Counted from the first letter of the stretch, positions 9,285 to 21,419 are shown. The stretch: DNA of 64,000 bases from Malachius bipustulatus (GCA_910589415.1 OU342630.1:41510012-41574011), one strand, 5' to 3'. Notes: a model not told the origin generated them from the letters alone. Program-made: numbers and translations.

Positions 9285-10810
9285 AAATATTTTAGAGCAC
9301 TTGAATTCGCACCCGTGTTGGTACCACAAATTCGCACAAAGTTGACACCACAAAGTCAAGCACCCCAAATTTTGACATGAGTTCTTAGTTCTTTTAGCAT
9401 AGCTCTACATATAAGTTCTGAGAGGGGTGCAGCAATAATAGTTCTCAAGCCTAAATAGTATTATTTTTTGTTAAACAAAAAAGGGGTGCTAACTTCGCAC
9501 CGAGCCCCAAATTGAGAGTGCAACAGTACTCGGGTGCTCTTTTTGTTCTGAGAGAATACTAATTAGAGAGTGCCTGATACAAATTTAACATAGTTCTGCA
9601 AAAATAGAGCCAATCGCAAAAACTGTTTTCATGCAAGCAGCGGCGAGGCTACCGCGAGTAACTAAGTTCCGTTACATTAAATGTCACAATAACACATGCC
9701 TCAAGTTTCTGAAGGTAATCTTTAATAGTTCTGAAAAAATGAACTTAATATAGCGGCGTAAAGTTTTAAATAGGTACGGTCCTCAGAACTAAGAAGTTGA
9801 AGCGTCTTACGCTACCATGGCGGTCTCGTAGGCGCGAATAATTCTGGTGCAGAGTTTAGTCGTTTAGAGAGTTGGAACTCATAAGGGTGCTGTTGAGTAA
9901 ATAACAGTTCCAAGGCGTATTCGCAAGCTTAGCTTATTTGCCAAGCTTGTTATTTAATCAACAGCACCCTTGAGTTCCAGCTCTCCAAAGGACTGAACTC
10001 TGCAATAGAACTCAAATAGAAACGGCGGGTGCTGTTCTTTTTACTTGCCCTTGCTTTTACTTGCTTATTCGCACCTCCGAGACCGCCAGGGTAGCGTAAG
10101 ATGCTTCGGGACCGACTTGAAGCCTGGAACTCTTTTTATTTTCACAGCACTGTCGAGTTCTGAGTTCCTTGATGAGTGCTCTATGTAGTGTTGGTTGAAT
10201 AAGAACGAGTGCTGCTAATTTAGGTAGGCTTTGTATGTTTATACCTCCCCAAGCGGGTAGCGCGCCGGTAAGCTTGCGAATACGCCTTGGAAATGTTATT
10301 TACTCAACAGCACCCTTGAGTTCCAACTCTCCAAAGGACTGAACTCTGCACCAGAAGTCAAATAATAGAAACGGGTGCTGTCATTTTTACTTCCTTATTC
10401 GCACCTACGAGACCGCCAAGGTAGCGTAAGACGCTTCAAGTTCTTAGTTCTGAGGACCGTACCAGTTTAAAACTTTACGCCGCTATATTAAGTTCATTTT
10501 TGCAGAACTATCAAAGGTTACCTTTAGAAACTCCAGAACTCACATTGTATTTGATTTTTTAAATATTTGAGCCATCATTTTTACTTGAGGCATGTGTTAT
10601 TAACGGCATGTGTATTAACCGCATTTTATCTTGAGGCACGTGTAACGGAACTTAGTTACTCGCGGTAGCCTTGGCGCTGCTTGCATGAAAACAGTTTTTG
10701 CGATATTGGATTTATTTTTGCAGAACAATGTTAAATTTATATCAGGAACTCTATAACTATTTGTCTAGAACCGAAATAGCACCCGGGAACAAGAGTGCAA
10801 GTGGCTATGA
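9285..10810. repeat. Large imperfect palindrome rich in GGTGC motifs
   Basis: Outer arms pair 9600-9720 with 10630-10715 (CTACCGCGAGTAACTAAGTT and its complement). Inner arms pair about 9745-9830 with 10420-10500 (TATAGCGGCGTAAAGTTTTA). A core pairs 9855-9920 with 9960-10015, and another copy of that core lies at 10270-10350. Short motifs GGGTGCT, TTCGCACC and GAACTC recur throughout. No coding frame was recognised. It is probably a fold-back transposon with internally duplicated arms. Exact ends are uncertain. Confidence 0.7.
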
Positions 10811-12014
10811 AAACGTAAATTCGTTTGGAAGTTGTATTTTCTTCACTTTCCTTATTTTATGTCTCCAAACTGTAATAATCTAATGACTCATTAGCCTCTA
10901 CCTACAGGGGCCGCGGCGGGTCTGTTGGGGAGTCGCCGATATTAAATAAGTTTCTGCTAGCTGTTGTAAAAACAAAATACAAAACAACAAAATCCAAAGC
11001 AAAATGTTTTAGATTTCAAAAGAGATATACAGGGTTATTCACGGTATACGCCACGGAAGTTTATGGCCGTGTCTCTGGATTTAAGAATCTTTTTATTTTT
11101 GGAGTGGATAGAGACCCGGCAGAGGTACGTTTTAAAATTATATTCATAATGTATAGGCTGCCCCAAAAGCATGAAACATATCAAAGTTATGTTTTTTTAA
11201 GTGGAATGCTCCTATGTTATTGCATTTTTAGATTGTCTGAGAAGAGAAAATAAGATTAGCTTTTACAGTTGGTGCTTAAATTCAGAAGTTTTTGAGTTAT
11301 AAACAAGTGAAAATCGTCATTTTTCAAGTTCATGGCCCTGTACAACGAAAACGGCTGAAGATAGAGAAAAACGGCTTACATATCCCTATTTTAACTTTTC
11401 ATATAGGTACTATCCTACGATGTAGATGAAATGTTTATACAGGGTGATAAAAAATTTGAAAAATTCTGAGATTTCTCCACGCGTCGCCAAACAAAAAATC
11501 AAAGAAAGCACAAATGTTTCTATACCATAGGATAGTACATTGTAACGAAGAGAACCCGGGTCCCCTCGTCTTTCGCGAAAAGCCACCGTGTGATCGTCTA
11601 GTTTTCCGAGTTTCTCCTAATAGGACCGTTGTGTTTTCCTACGTTGTGTTCAACGTGGTTTTTACCGTAGTTACCCCTGCTCTTTGATTGAGGTATGGCA
11701 GGATTACTATGGCCGAAACGGATGCGCAAAAGAACCTACTGAGATTTTTATCTTTCGGAAAAGCGGGAAAATTTACGGAGACTTGTTGTTAACTGTTGGC
11801 TTCCTATCAGATATTTAAAAGCGTATGATGAGCGAGAGAATACGTTTTTAAGGGCGTAAAATGGTGAAGGGCGAGATGGGCTGTGATTTTGCATAGAGAG
11901 TACAAAAAAATGGAAAGCGAAGAGGGATCCCTTTCATGCATGTTTCAAACTATAATCCATTTCGGATTCCACTCTTTTGCACACCTGTGCTTTCTTTTTG
12001 TTTTTGTTTCGTTT

Positions 12015-12246
12015 ACAGACTATCCGGTATATTGCGGGAATGTCTTATTATTTCGTTTCGCTTTTATTTCGGTTACAGACTATCCGGTATATGCGGAAAT
12101 GTCTGTGTGGTTCACCTATTCAACGATTTTCCTTGCCTAATTTCCTTTTTCTAGTTTCTTTGACTTCACTTCAAGCAACAGCTTGAATTAATTAAAGAAT
12201 ACAACCATGTTGTTTACAGACGACCCGGTATATGCGGGAATGTCTG
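12015..12246 (+). repeat. Three copies of a 32-bp motif inside the 3.77-kb insertion
   Basis: TTACAGACTATCCGGTATAT followed by GCGGGAATGTCT occurs at about 12015 and 12073, and as a variant at about 12215. Spacing is irregular. It could be a regulatory or packaging repeat of the element. Confidence 0.6.
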
Positions 12247-14263
12247 TCTATTACCTATTCAATTTCTCTTACGAAATTGTCGTGTATTTTCAACCGGGAG
12301 AATCACCCTGTATGTCTAGCTGAGTCGCCTGTGGATTTGACTCGGGTTAAATACCGCGCCAAGATGGTTGGCGGCAGTTCAGCTACCGAGCTACAGCGGT
12401 TCGTGTTCGGTTACGGGGATTCGGGCAGCTTAAGATGCGAGGCTCAGTCGAGGACGGGGTTGCCACTTCTCCTGAATGCTGACTTTCATCTTTTATAAAA
12501 TCGTTCCTTCCGATTCTCTTTTATTTAATGATTTTATTTTCACAGTTGATTTACCTGGTAGTGTGAATTATTTCACCTCCGTTTATTTAATTCATAACCT
12601 GGGTGATACTGTATTTAGTTATCACTTTGTATACCTTGTGGTTATTTGTCTTGTTCTACCTTTTATTGCACCCATCGATGCTGCCTCGTCAGGCGACCTT
12701 TATTTCACATATGTTACCTAGCCCTTAGGCATTGGTCACTGTTATACCTGGTGATTTACCTTACTCGTCATTTGAGTACTTATCGGATTGAAACCTTAAT
12801 CAACTGTATTATTGTAGATTTTTCTACACACCTTAATTTATTTCCCGGAGCATGTTGGCTCCGTTCGAAAATCTTTGTTCCTCAACGTGATTATTAGCTG
12901 ATCATACTACAGACCACGACTCTTTAACCATTAATCTAGTTAATGATTGGAAATGCTGGACTTTTATCCCTCATTCGTGTTTAGGCATGTTTACGGACAA
13001 ATTTACTTATTTGATTGTAACGGTACCAGCCACCGGTCCGCCAGTAACACGAGTACGTCGGCCTATCAACCCAAAGAGCGTAGATAGTATGATGAGAACA
13101 TAATAATAACGTTTGTCACATAAGATTCAGGTGTGTATAAAATCTGGTTAGAAGAGATTCGGAAAAACGACCTTATAATGATACTTTGGTTTCTGGATCT
13201 TCTTGTTTGGCTTTCCCATACTCGAGATTAATTTTGATTTGCTTTGGATTTTTATTTGTGAATTGCGATTCATGATCCTAACTTTATTTTGATTATTGGA
13301 TTTCCTGACATGTGAGGGCGTTTATTACACCTGGCAACCTTGCTTTGGTTTACGTTACTCTGTCCTGCTCTGAGGGTGCTTTTGCCCTGTTGTACGATTT
13401 CCACTTTAAAGAGGTATACTCTTGTATTGGTACAACGGAGGTCTTCACCTGGACATCGAGGTGAATGCCTCCCCCAACGTTTGGAAATCGAGTACGTATT
13501 TCAACTCCTAATTGGGTGTTGTAAAGGAATTAGTATTTTATAATAATATTTGTGAAGTAGCAGATGCCACATCTGACAGCGCTGCCTTGTTCTATCTAGA
13601 CCTGTAACCTACTGTGGCGAGTTCCTGTCATATAGCGCCACACAATGGGAAGAATGGTTCGTTTTCACTTTCGTTTACTAGCATGTCGTATACTTTAAAG
13701 GGACATTTTATTGCCTAACATTTGCGTGATCCTACATCTGCACTCCTCGAAAAATAGCCTGATTAAATTATTTCTGATCATGAGCCGTTTTATTCACAGG
13801 TTATTAATTCCTCCTGGGTTTGTTTTTGCTCCTAGCTCTATCCCGATTTCCTATTTATACATTTGTAAATTATTTGTTGTTGAGAAATTGCTTCTTGCCG
13901 CGGAATTTTTACTGGCTAACGTGATTAAGTAGGTACCTACTATTTCTACTACTATTTCTGCTGATGCTGCCTAATTCCTAGCTGATTATTTTTCTTGATT
14001 TAAAATGGGACCTGCACTCGTAGATTTGGCGAATCTGTTTGATTATTTATTGATGTGGGTTTTGTTTTGAAGAGAGATCTTCCCTAACTATTTTCTCAAT
14101 GGATTTTCCCTAATTTGTGAAGGAAATTCCTTCAGGATAGGCGCTTTGCCATCTACTAGTGAATTGGTTCGAAGAGAAGTTGCCAACTGCGAATATTGAG
14201 TTCGCGATGCGAATGAAGTATGTTTCACTGGGATTTCCCGGGATAGGTAAAGGAAAACTCGGC

Positions 14264-14490
14264 CGGAGTCCGCTAAAAGCCATCTCTGGATCCGAATTTT
14301 ATTAGAATTGTGATTAGAAATTGGCGGGAAACGATATTTGCTCGTTTCGGGTTTTCAACTGGAGTTTTTCCAAGGTAGATAAGGGAAATTCGACCGGAGT
14401 CCGCTATATGCCATCTCTGGATTCGAATTTTCAGGTTTAGATAGGATAAGGTATCCCGGAGTCCACAATATGCCATCTCTGGGTACCGTA
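14264..14490 (-). repeat. Three copies of a 35-bp motif inside the 3.77-kb insertion
   Basis: CGGAGTCCGCTA followed by GCCATCTCTGGATTCGAATTT occurs at about 14264, 14394 and, less well kept, 14456. The spacings are about 130 and 60 bp. Confidence 0.6.
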
Positions 14491-15688
14491 TAAAGGGTTA
14501 GGAAGTCAAAATTGATCTGAGAGCGAGTTGCTGGAAGACGTCTGCTTTTATAGTATTCGGTGGTCCACTTTCTAAACACCACGCAACAATGAAACTTATC
14601 GACACTGCCTCACGTCGTGATTTAATCCTTAATCGTATTTCCCTAATTACGAGACTTAGCGAGTTGACCTCGCGGCTACCTTACTAATTTGTTCTGAACT
14701 TCAACGACCTAAATTTTCCTTCAAATCGGTCAACGCCTTTAGGTACTTCTCATTGTGTCTACTTATTATAATTACACCGGCTTAACTTTCACTTCGTGTT
14801 TACACCTGCTTGCCGTTTAGGTACCGGGATGCTTTTCCGGCTGTTGCTATTTATTTATTCGTTTTATCGTTTGGTGAAGTTTTCATTATCGTAGGTAGTG
14901 TAACTAACGAGTTACCATTGTTTCTGCTTGAAGCCATTGTTTTGTTCTGATTTCACATTCCTTCACCCGGTCTGTTTCTTTCCACCCGTTCTTGTATGTA
15001 GGTCAGCTCTTCTTTTCATCACGCGGACAGAGACTGTCTTTTACAATACCCTGCGTTAACATCTGGCAATATTTATCTACCCTGGCGGTGGCCGCCTCTT
15101 CGGATGTTTGTTAGAGGCTGGGATGAGCGATTTCTCTTTTCTGAATATTTAATGTGCAGGCAGGAATCGTTTCTATTGATGTAACGGCGCGTAGCTGTAT
15201 TTAATTTCCTAACATAATTCTTGCACTGTTTGCTTTTGCGATTTTGGCTGATTTAATGAGGGAGGTGGAAATAATTTTCTTATAATCCTAACCTAGGTGC
15301 GATCCATTTCAACATAAAAAGTTAAAATAGGGACATGTAAGCCGTTTTTCTCTATCTTCACCCGTTTTCGTTGTACAGGGCATTGAACTTGAAAAATTAC
15401 GATTTTCACTTGTTTACAACTCAAAAACTTCTGAATTTAAACATTAACTGTAAAAGTCAATCTTATTTTCTCTTCTCAGACAATCTAAAAATGCAATAAC
15501 ATAGGAGCATGCCATTTAAAAAAACATAACTTTGATATGTTTCATGCTTTTGGGACACCCTGTACATTATAAATATAATTTTATAACTTACCTCTGCCGG
15601 ATCTCTATCCACTCCAAAAATAAAAAGATCCTAAAATCCAGAAACACGGCCATAATCTTCCGTGGCGTATACCGTGAATAACCCTGTA

Positions 15689-16453
15689 TATTGTTCGCTA
15701 TTTATGATACAAGTTGCAAAATGGGAGTGTTTTGAGCACGGACGAAAATTTTCATACAAGGCGGAAAACCGAAAACAGAAACACTCCTTTTGAAACGTGT
15801 CACAGAAGATTATTTTTGTTAAATTGTCAAGAGACAACAATTTATGGTCGCTTACGTCGTATCTGCCCAGTAAACCAGACAAATATGGCTTGAAAATAGT
15901 AATGAGTGCGATTCAAAAAATATATGTGTTCTGCAATTCCGTATATTGGAAAGCAACAAGGTATTCCCAATATAGTAACATTCCGACCAAATATGTGATG
16001 GATTTGAGTGAAACTTGAGACGAAATTCTTCCTGAGCTGCAGGGGCGAGACACATTTCGCGTCTCGCTGTACTTACGTGGTCATATCCTTCACCTGGTTC
16101 TTGTTGATTTACCTGGTTCTGGTTGATTTACCTGGCTCTGGTCTGGTTCTGATTCGGGATCGATGGAATTTGTTTGGGAAGACTTTTTAAAATAACTTCA
16201 ATAAAACACAGAATTTCTCACGTAGCTCGATATATTCATTTGTGATAAGTCTGTGACTACAAATCATTATGATCTAATCAATATTGTATATAATTCAAAG
16301 AAGTGAACTTCTAAGATTTGACTTGAACTGTTTGAACAATTTCTAATCTGTTTATCTTTTCTTCGAGCTACATGGAGGGGTGGTGGATGGGTGCGGTACT
16401 AGGGAAAACCCCTCGAAAACCTAGTCCATCGTAAAATGTTATAATGCTAATTT
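15689..16453. other. Unassigned, with part of a dispersed repeat
   Basis: About 15705-15860 (CAAAATGGGAGTGTTTTGAG, then AGCACGGAC, then ACAACAATTTATG) is shared with 50265-50430. A short tandem CTGGTTCTGGTTGATTTACC lies near 16105-16140. No gene was recognised. Confidence 0.45.
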
Positions 16454-16727
16454 CATTGCTAATTTACAGAGGGCTTCACGTAGCACTGAAGCTGACTCAT
16501 CGGCTGATCAAGGCTAGTAGGCCATCAGGAATAGTCTTACTGTAACAGGAAAAGAAACAGCGCACAGTATATCGTTTTTAACAATTTTTTCATTGCTAAT
16601 TTACAGAGGGCTTCACGTAGCACTGAAGCTGACTCATCGGCTGATCAAGGCTAGTAGGCCATCAGGAATAGTCTTACTGTAACAGGAAAAGAAACAGCGC
16701 ACAGTATATCGTTTTTAACAATTTGAC
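16454..16727. repeat. Two-copy tandem repeat of 137 bp
   Basis: CATTGCTAATTTACAGAGGG at 16454 recurs at 16591, and the two 137-bp units look identical through to GTTTTTAACAATTT. No ribozyme core or coding frame was found in the unit. It is probably a recent local duplication. Confidence 0.9.
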
Positions 16728-19617
16728 AAACAAGTTTCTATTTGAAGCATGAAATGAGCGACATTCAATTGACTCAATTGACTGGGTAACAATGACTTAA
16801 AAGTCGAATTTTACTGATCTGTCTAATTTGTCTTTCATTTGAGAATGAAATTATTTGCTCTCTCAAATTATTCAAGTAATTTGATTTCACTTTATTAATA
16901 TTCATACATAATTTTATTTCAGATGTTTAAACTTTATGGATGCTCCTTGTATAAAATTTTATGTCTGCTCCTTGTATAAAATAATTCATAGATGGTTTGA
17001 TTCATTTAACTCAATCTATTCACTCCCAAAAATGCCTTTATTTGTAAGCTGAAACGCTTTCGCTTTCTTGCTATTATTAATTCAAATAATAATTTTTATT
17101 TCGTCCGTCTAAAAATAGTTTACAATAGTTTACATCTTAAAGAATGCAGATCGCTTTTTGTATTATTTCATCATAACATTCCAGAATTTATATTCGATGC
17201 TTCCCATGTCTACTGCGAAGTTGGTATTGTAAAATCACGCAAGCGGAAGCATTAATTGTCTCATATATAAACACACAAGAATCTCTGAAAGGTATTACAT
17301 TATTATTGAAGAATCTGAATTTTAACACCAACAATGGTTATTTTCATCATCTAGTCTTTAGGAACTTCTATTTTCTCGTGCCTACATAATTTTACCCATT
17401 GATTGTCGTAAATAATTGGTTCGGCGTAATTTTAATCTCATTATTTCTGTCTAAAAGACATTAAAGGAATCTTACCCTTATTTAATTTACACTTTGCAAT
17501 CGGAGATTTCTTTGATATATGCTCCGTAATAAATAATTTGACACTTGGTATTATTCATTGACGAGAGATTTTCCCATGGCTTTATCTATTTATTAGATCT
17601 TGTTTGGAGAATCTTACAATCTAACTTAACTTAAGGATGGTTATAATGTTGCGCACAGGATGAATAATGCTGTTTATATAGTTGATTTATTTATTTATAG
17701 AGCCGTAGCCCTCGAGATCGGAATGCTATTTCTTCGAACTCGGAATTATATAGTTAATTGGCCGTAGCCCTTCGAGATCGGAATTTTGCGTCGAACTCGG
17801 AAAATTTATCCCTCGTCGGTGTCTGTGTCCGTCAAGTGTTAGTATACGTACAGGGTACGCAATAGAGCGGAAGTGGGAAACAGAGCTAGGTCCAGGTTTC
17901 TTCAACGTTCCGGGATAAACTCACAGTGAGACGCTTTATCCTCCAGTCCATGTACCCCAATACACGACTAAAGAACAAACACGAATACTGGAACTGTGTC
18001 CGATACAATCTTACTATATCTCATGCCCGTGGGAATAGAGCATGTATATTCTAAGAAGGCCCTATGAGCAATTACTAGAAAAGCGTCGTTTGTATTGGTG
18101 ACCATAAAATTTATCTGGAAGAATCACATGGGAGAAGTATTTATTTTTCCTTTGTCCGGAACTTTGCAGGGTTTTGGCTTTTGATGAAATTTCTCTTCAG
18201 TGGAAGAGTGAGTATTTTTCCTACTGTCAGGAAGTTGTAGGGATTGTGTTTTGGCTTTTGGGAGTAATTCATCGTTGGAGCGAAATGCGCCCTTTGTAGC
18301 GAACTTAACTCAGATGTCAGCGGAAAAGGCGGACCTGCCTTTCTCAAGGTCGTAGAAAGTCACCAAACTACGGAAATGTTGCTCTGATGGTTTGTGATTT
18401 AGAGTACCAAGTCTGTTGTCTGCCCACTCACGACTTAGGTTAGTTTGCTTGCCAGCCAAAGGCAATAGTTATGATGCCAGACACTCCTGCTGTAAGGGAG
18501 AAGATTGGTATATGTCGAGAAAACTGTATTACAAGATCAAATAAGTTGTTGAACTATTTCGTGGACGTTTTACGTGAACAGTACTCTGGGTTTCCACACG
18601 AGGCGAAACATACTCTGCTCTCTACTCACATGCTACATGCAATAAGCACAACACACACTCATTTGCCTACAAATTCATTCGTTTTCGCTTTTCCTTTCTT
18701 GGCGAAAACACCCAGACGAACTGTCAAGCAAAAGCCCTTATCGAGAACTTTCCTTCATTTAAGGTGGTCCTCGAGCGCACACGAAGAATACTAGAAGCCA
18801 TTTTTTATTGTAGGGAAAACCGCTACGTGCAGATTATTTTATAGCTTGCTTTTCGAAGAATATTGTATTTAATTGTTTTGATAATTAAATACGTTTTGTT
18901 AGTAATGGTTTCATTTCGATATTTATTTGGTTTGTTTTGGTTTATTTTATTGGTGACTATTTAGTCAGATAGATTTTTATTTGCAACTCTTTTAGTTAGA
19001 TTTTGGCAAATTAGTATTGTCAAAAATACAGGGTTGTCAAATATAAAGGTAGCCGTTGGCTATATCCCATATTGTTTTATGGTTAAATAGTTGAGTGCAC
19101 TTGCACTAGCCATTTGGCAGATTTAATAGTTTGGCATAATATATTTACAATAGCCAGTTGGCGGTAAATATTATTTGTTAATGCACTATTTTTCATAGTG
19201 TGATAAATTATGGTCGTAGGTATTTATAAATAGTCGTTATTAATATTTTCATTTTTATTAAGGCATGAAGCGTAAAAAGCTACAATGTTCCTTAATTTGT
19301 TATTCGAGTGGAACCAGTTGAAAAGCAAGGTTATAATGTGTCACTTTTGTAAAGTCCCGTTTAACAAGTTTCGGGATTAATAATAATAATTATAATAATA
19401 ATTTACACCTGAGCCAATCATTTACGGATGAGCTTTCAAAAGATCAAAAGGTCTAATTCTTAGGTAATTATGGTAGTACCAATTTTGGAAAATATTTGTG
19501 TAAAATATTTTGCAACTGTAGCAGACCAGTGACTAATAATTAATTAGCACAAATTTGATTATTTATCCTTTTGAGAGCAGTTCCCAGTCAATTGCTAAGT
19601 AGTTTTATTATAGGTAC
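16728..19617. other. Unassigned AT-rich stretch with small duplications
   Basis: A two-copy motif (GCCGTAGCCCTCGAGATCGG and GCCGTAGCCCTTCGAGATCGG, each followed by CGAACTCGGAA) lies at about 17702-17800. The 107-aa open frame at 18471-18794 has no recognised domain and AT-poor composition. I cannot say whether it is real. No other gene was seen. Confidence 0.3.
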
Positions 19618-19784
19618 CTAACTAAAATGTCGGTGACATAAATGAGACACACACATACACAAGCTTGGCCTTAAATATAATAATAATTGCAATACGCTGG
19701 ATCGATTACCTAATACCATAATCGTAAATACACTTGACGCATAAGAGAATAATAATAATACAGGAAGCTTAAGTTTCGACTTAC

Positions 19785-19960
19785 CGGGGGTACCGGTGCG
19801 CGGCTTCAGCAGCCACCGCCATCCCCGCGGAATCTCCACGACGGTGAACACCCCCCCGTTCTCCTCCAGGCCGGGCCGCTGAGTCGCCCTAGCGGTCCGT
19901 TTTGCGTCACCTCTTCCTAGGCATGGTTCTCGTGTTGTCGTCTATCACGCGAGTCGCCTG
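19785..19960 (-). CDS. Candidate GC-rich coding exon ending at a splice donor (unidentified)
   Basis: On the minus strand an open frame runs from about 19955 through KRTARATQRPGLEENGG and VFTVVEIPRGWRWLLKPRTG to a strong donor, CCCCCG/GTAAGTCG at about 19786. The segment is by far the most GC-rich in this neighbourhood and has GC-rich third positions, unlike the AT-rich transposons around it. No in-frame ATG was found. The nearest ATG (about 19923, GAGAACCATGCC) is in another frame and meets TGA after five codons. Upstream at about 20172-20182 the minus strand has TTTATAAAATAAGG, a possible TATA box. I do not recognise the protein. It may be a host-gene first exon or part of a mobile element. 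Confidence 0.3.
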
Positions 19961-20171
19961 CTCTGGTGTATTCGCCCGCACCCAGACGCGATCTTCCAAT
20001 ACGCGAGTTTTTCAATCTCGATCTTCTCTCATCCAGAACCAAATTCCTACTACTCTCGATCTCATCGCACCTAGAACCCAGTTGCTACTGCCTACTTACT
20101 CCGATCGACTCTCCGCGAGATCCGTGCGAGATTTTGGGTTCCCGCTTTTGCGTACACGCAGATTCGCTCAT

Positions 20172-20190
20172 CCTTATTTTATAAACAACT
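20172..20190 (-). promoter_or_regulatory. Possible minus-strand TATA box for the GC-rich segment
   Basis: The minus strand reads GTTTATAAAATAAGG just upstream of GC-rich leader-like sequence (20150-19910) that leads to the candidate exon. The spacing suits a first exon, but no initiator was identified with confidence. Confidence 0.25.
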
Positions 20191-20340
20191 ATAAAGTCGT
20201 TTTCTGCGTTTCACATTCCGAGGCTGACGACTCCGGCTGGTATTTTTATGACGTCCTCTCTAACTACGCACTTCTAGCGGATAAGATTCTCAGAGAGCAT
20301 ATTTATTCCAGAGGGACCTATTTGGTCCGTCACAAACTAT

Positions 20341-21108
20341 ACAGGGTACAAATCGTAATACATATTACGATGGATAACTGGTTTTCATCATATTCCTTGG
20401 CGGCTGCTAGCAAAAAAGCTTACTATGGTCGGCACGCTTCGTAAAAATAAGAGAGAAATTCCGCAGGAATATATTGAAACTAAAAAGAAGCCAGTGCCTT
20501 CTTCTATGTTTGCCTTCGATGAGACCAAAACATTGGTTTCATTTGTTCCAAAGAAAAACAAATGTTGTATCTTATTATCTACCATGCACTTTCAGGACGA
20601 GATAGATTCAGAGTCAAAAAAACCTGAGATAGTGACTTACTATAACTCTACGAAATGTGGTGTGGATACGTTTGACCAGCTTTGCCATTCCAAGACGGTT
20701 ACTAGAAAAACTTGTAGGTGGCCGTTGCGTATTTTTTATGGTATGCTCGACGGTGGAGGAATAAATGCATATGTTCTTTACAAACATCATAATATTGCTA
20801 ACAGAAGTAAACCAATGAACAGATCCATGTATTTAGAAGAACTAGCAGCTTTATTGGTTGAAGATCATATGAAAACCAGAGTCTCTAACGAAAGACTTCC
20901 TAAAATGTTGAGAGATAACATTAGAGACTTCTTGGGAATTACGGAGAGAAACGCTCCCGAAGCAAAAGAAAGAGTTTCCGGACGTTGTGCATATTGTCCG
21001 AGGGCTCGTGATAGAAAAGGACGTCATGCTTGTGTGCAGTGTAAAAAAAGGCTCTGTGAAGAGCCTCATCAGCATTCGATTTGTGAAGACTGCAAATTAT
21101 TGTTGTAA
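20341..21108 (+). pseudogene. piggyBac transposase, C-terminal half with frameshift
   Basis: piggyBac transposases cut and paste at TTAA through a DDD catalytic triad. Here the second-aspartate region MDNWFSSYSLAA lies at about 20369-20407. The frame then shifts by one base, and MVGTLRKNKREIP begins at 20425. The third catalytic region KCGVDTFDQ follows. At the end comes a cysteine-rich zinc-binding tail (CAYCPRARD, CVQCKKRLC, then CEDC) that reads to the stop at 21108. The first catalytic aspartate and the N-terminus are absent, and the upstream end is fused to unrelated sequence. About 240 residues remain of a usual 550-600. The long C-terminal frame (227 aa) has no stops, so the copy is not very old. 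Confidence 0.85.
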
Positions 21109-21408
21109 ACCATAACAATTATTATTATTATAGAATCAAAGTTTGTTTTTGTTGGATACGATGTCTCATTTTTAGTAATAAATCAATAAATAATAATAAA
21201 TAAAAAAACTTAGGTTTTTAGTTGCGACCTGTGCGTTATTTTTTTTAACAATTGGTCTTAAATCTTCCAAGCAGTCGTCTGAGAACGATTTTACAAAATA
21301 TCTATTATTATTTTACAACAGAATTTCACTAATAAATATAAAAATTTCTTCAAATTTGACCCCAGGTTGTGCTTAATGACCCGCTATTTTCACCTTGTTG
21401 TCCTAGGG
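20341..21408 (+). mobile_element. piggyBac-family element, 5'-truncated, with intact right end
   Basis: The coding part joins foreign sequence near 20341. The 3' end is complete: a terminal repeat reads CCCTAGGACAACAAGGTG on the minus strand and is followed directly by TTAA (21409-21412), the piggyBac target duplication. The left terminus and the first half of the transposase are missing, so the copy cannot move by itself. Confidence 0.85.
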
Positions 21409-21412
21409 TTAA
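21409..21412. repeat. piggyBac TTAA target site
   Basis: TTAA directly abuts the CCTAGGG end. The partner copy on the left is lost with the 5' half. Confidence 0.75.
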
Positions 21413-21419
21413 GTAACAA

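Larger units (their letters stand above)
11541..15311 (+). mobile_element. 3.77-kb TG...CA insertion, probable solo LTR or non-autonomous LTR element
   Basis: The insertion starts TGTAACGAAGAGAACCC and ends GATCCATTTCA. It is flanked by ACAT on both sides (11537-11540 and 15312-15315). The empty site is reconstructed from other family A copies, which read GTACAT directly before AAAGTT. A 4-bp duplication with TG/CA ends suits an LTR integrase product. I find no direct terminal repeat, protease, reverse transcriptase or integrase, and no frame over 90 aa. Either the whole is one long solo LTR or the coding part and repeats were lost. Base composition is less AT-rich than the host element. Confidence 0.5.
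11030..15686. mobile_element. Palindromic CAGGGTTATTC element (family A), split by a large insertion
   Basis: The left end CAGGGTTATTCACGGTATAC and right end GTATACCGTGAATAACCCTG are inverted copies flanked by TA on both sides. The arms are inverted copies for over 250 bp. Both contain a second internal layer reading like the end of another element (GGGACACCCTG-like at about 15553). Without the insertion at 11541-15311 and its 4-bp duplication the element is about 880 bp. The inner part carries the GACATGTAAGCCG module of family A. Confidence 0.85.

Noticed and set aside
11541..15311. Full LTR retrotransposon with two LTRs
   Set aside because: No direct repeat of the first or last few hundred bases was found inside, and there are no gag or pol motifs.
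16454..16727. The 137-bp tandem repeat as a second ribozyme satellite
   Set aside because: CTGA words are present, but no CUGANGA...GAAA arrangement with supporting stems can be drawn.
19902..20444. 180-aa plus-strand frame as one gene
   Set aside because: Only its last part is piggyBac; the rest is antisense to GC-rich leader-like sequence, so it is a chimera read by chance.
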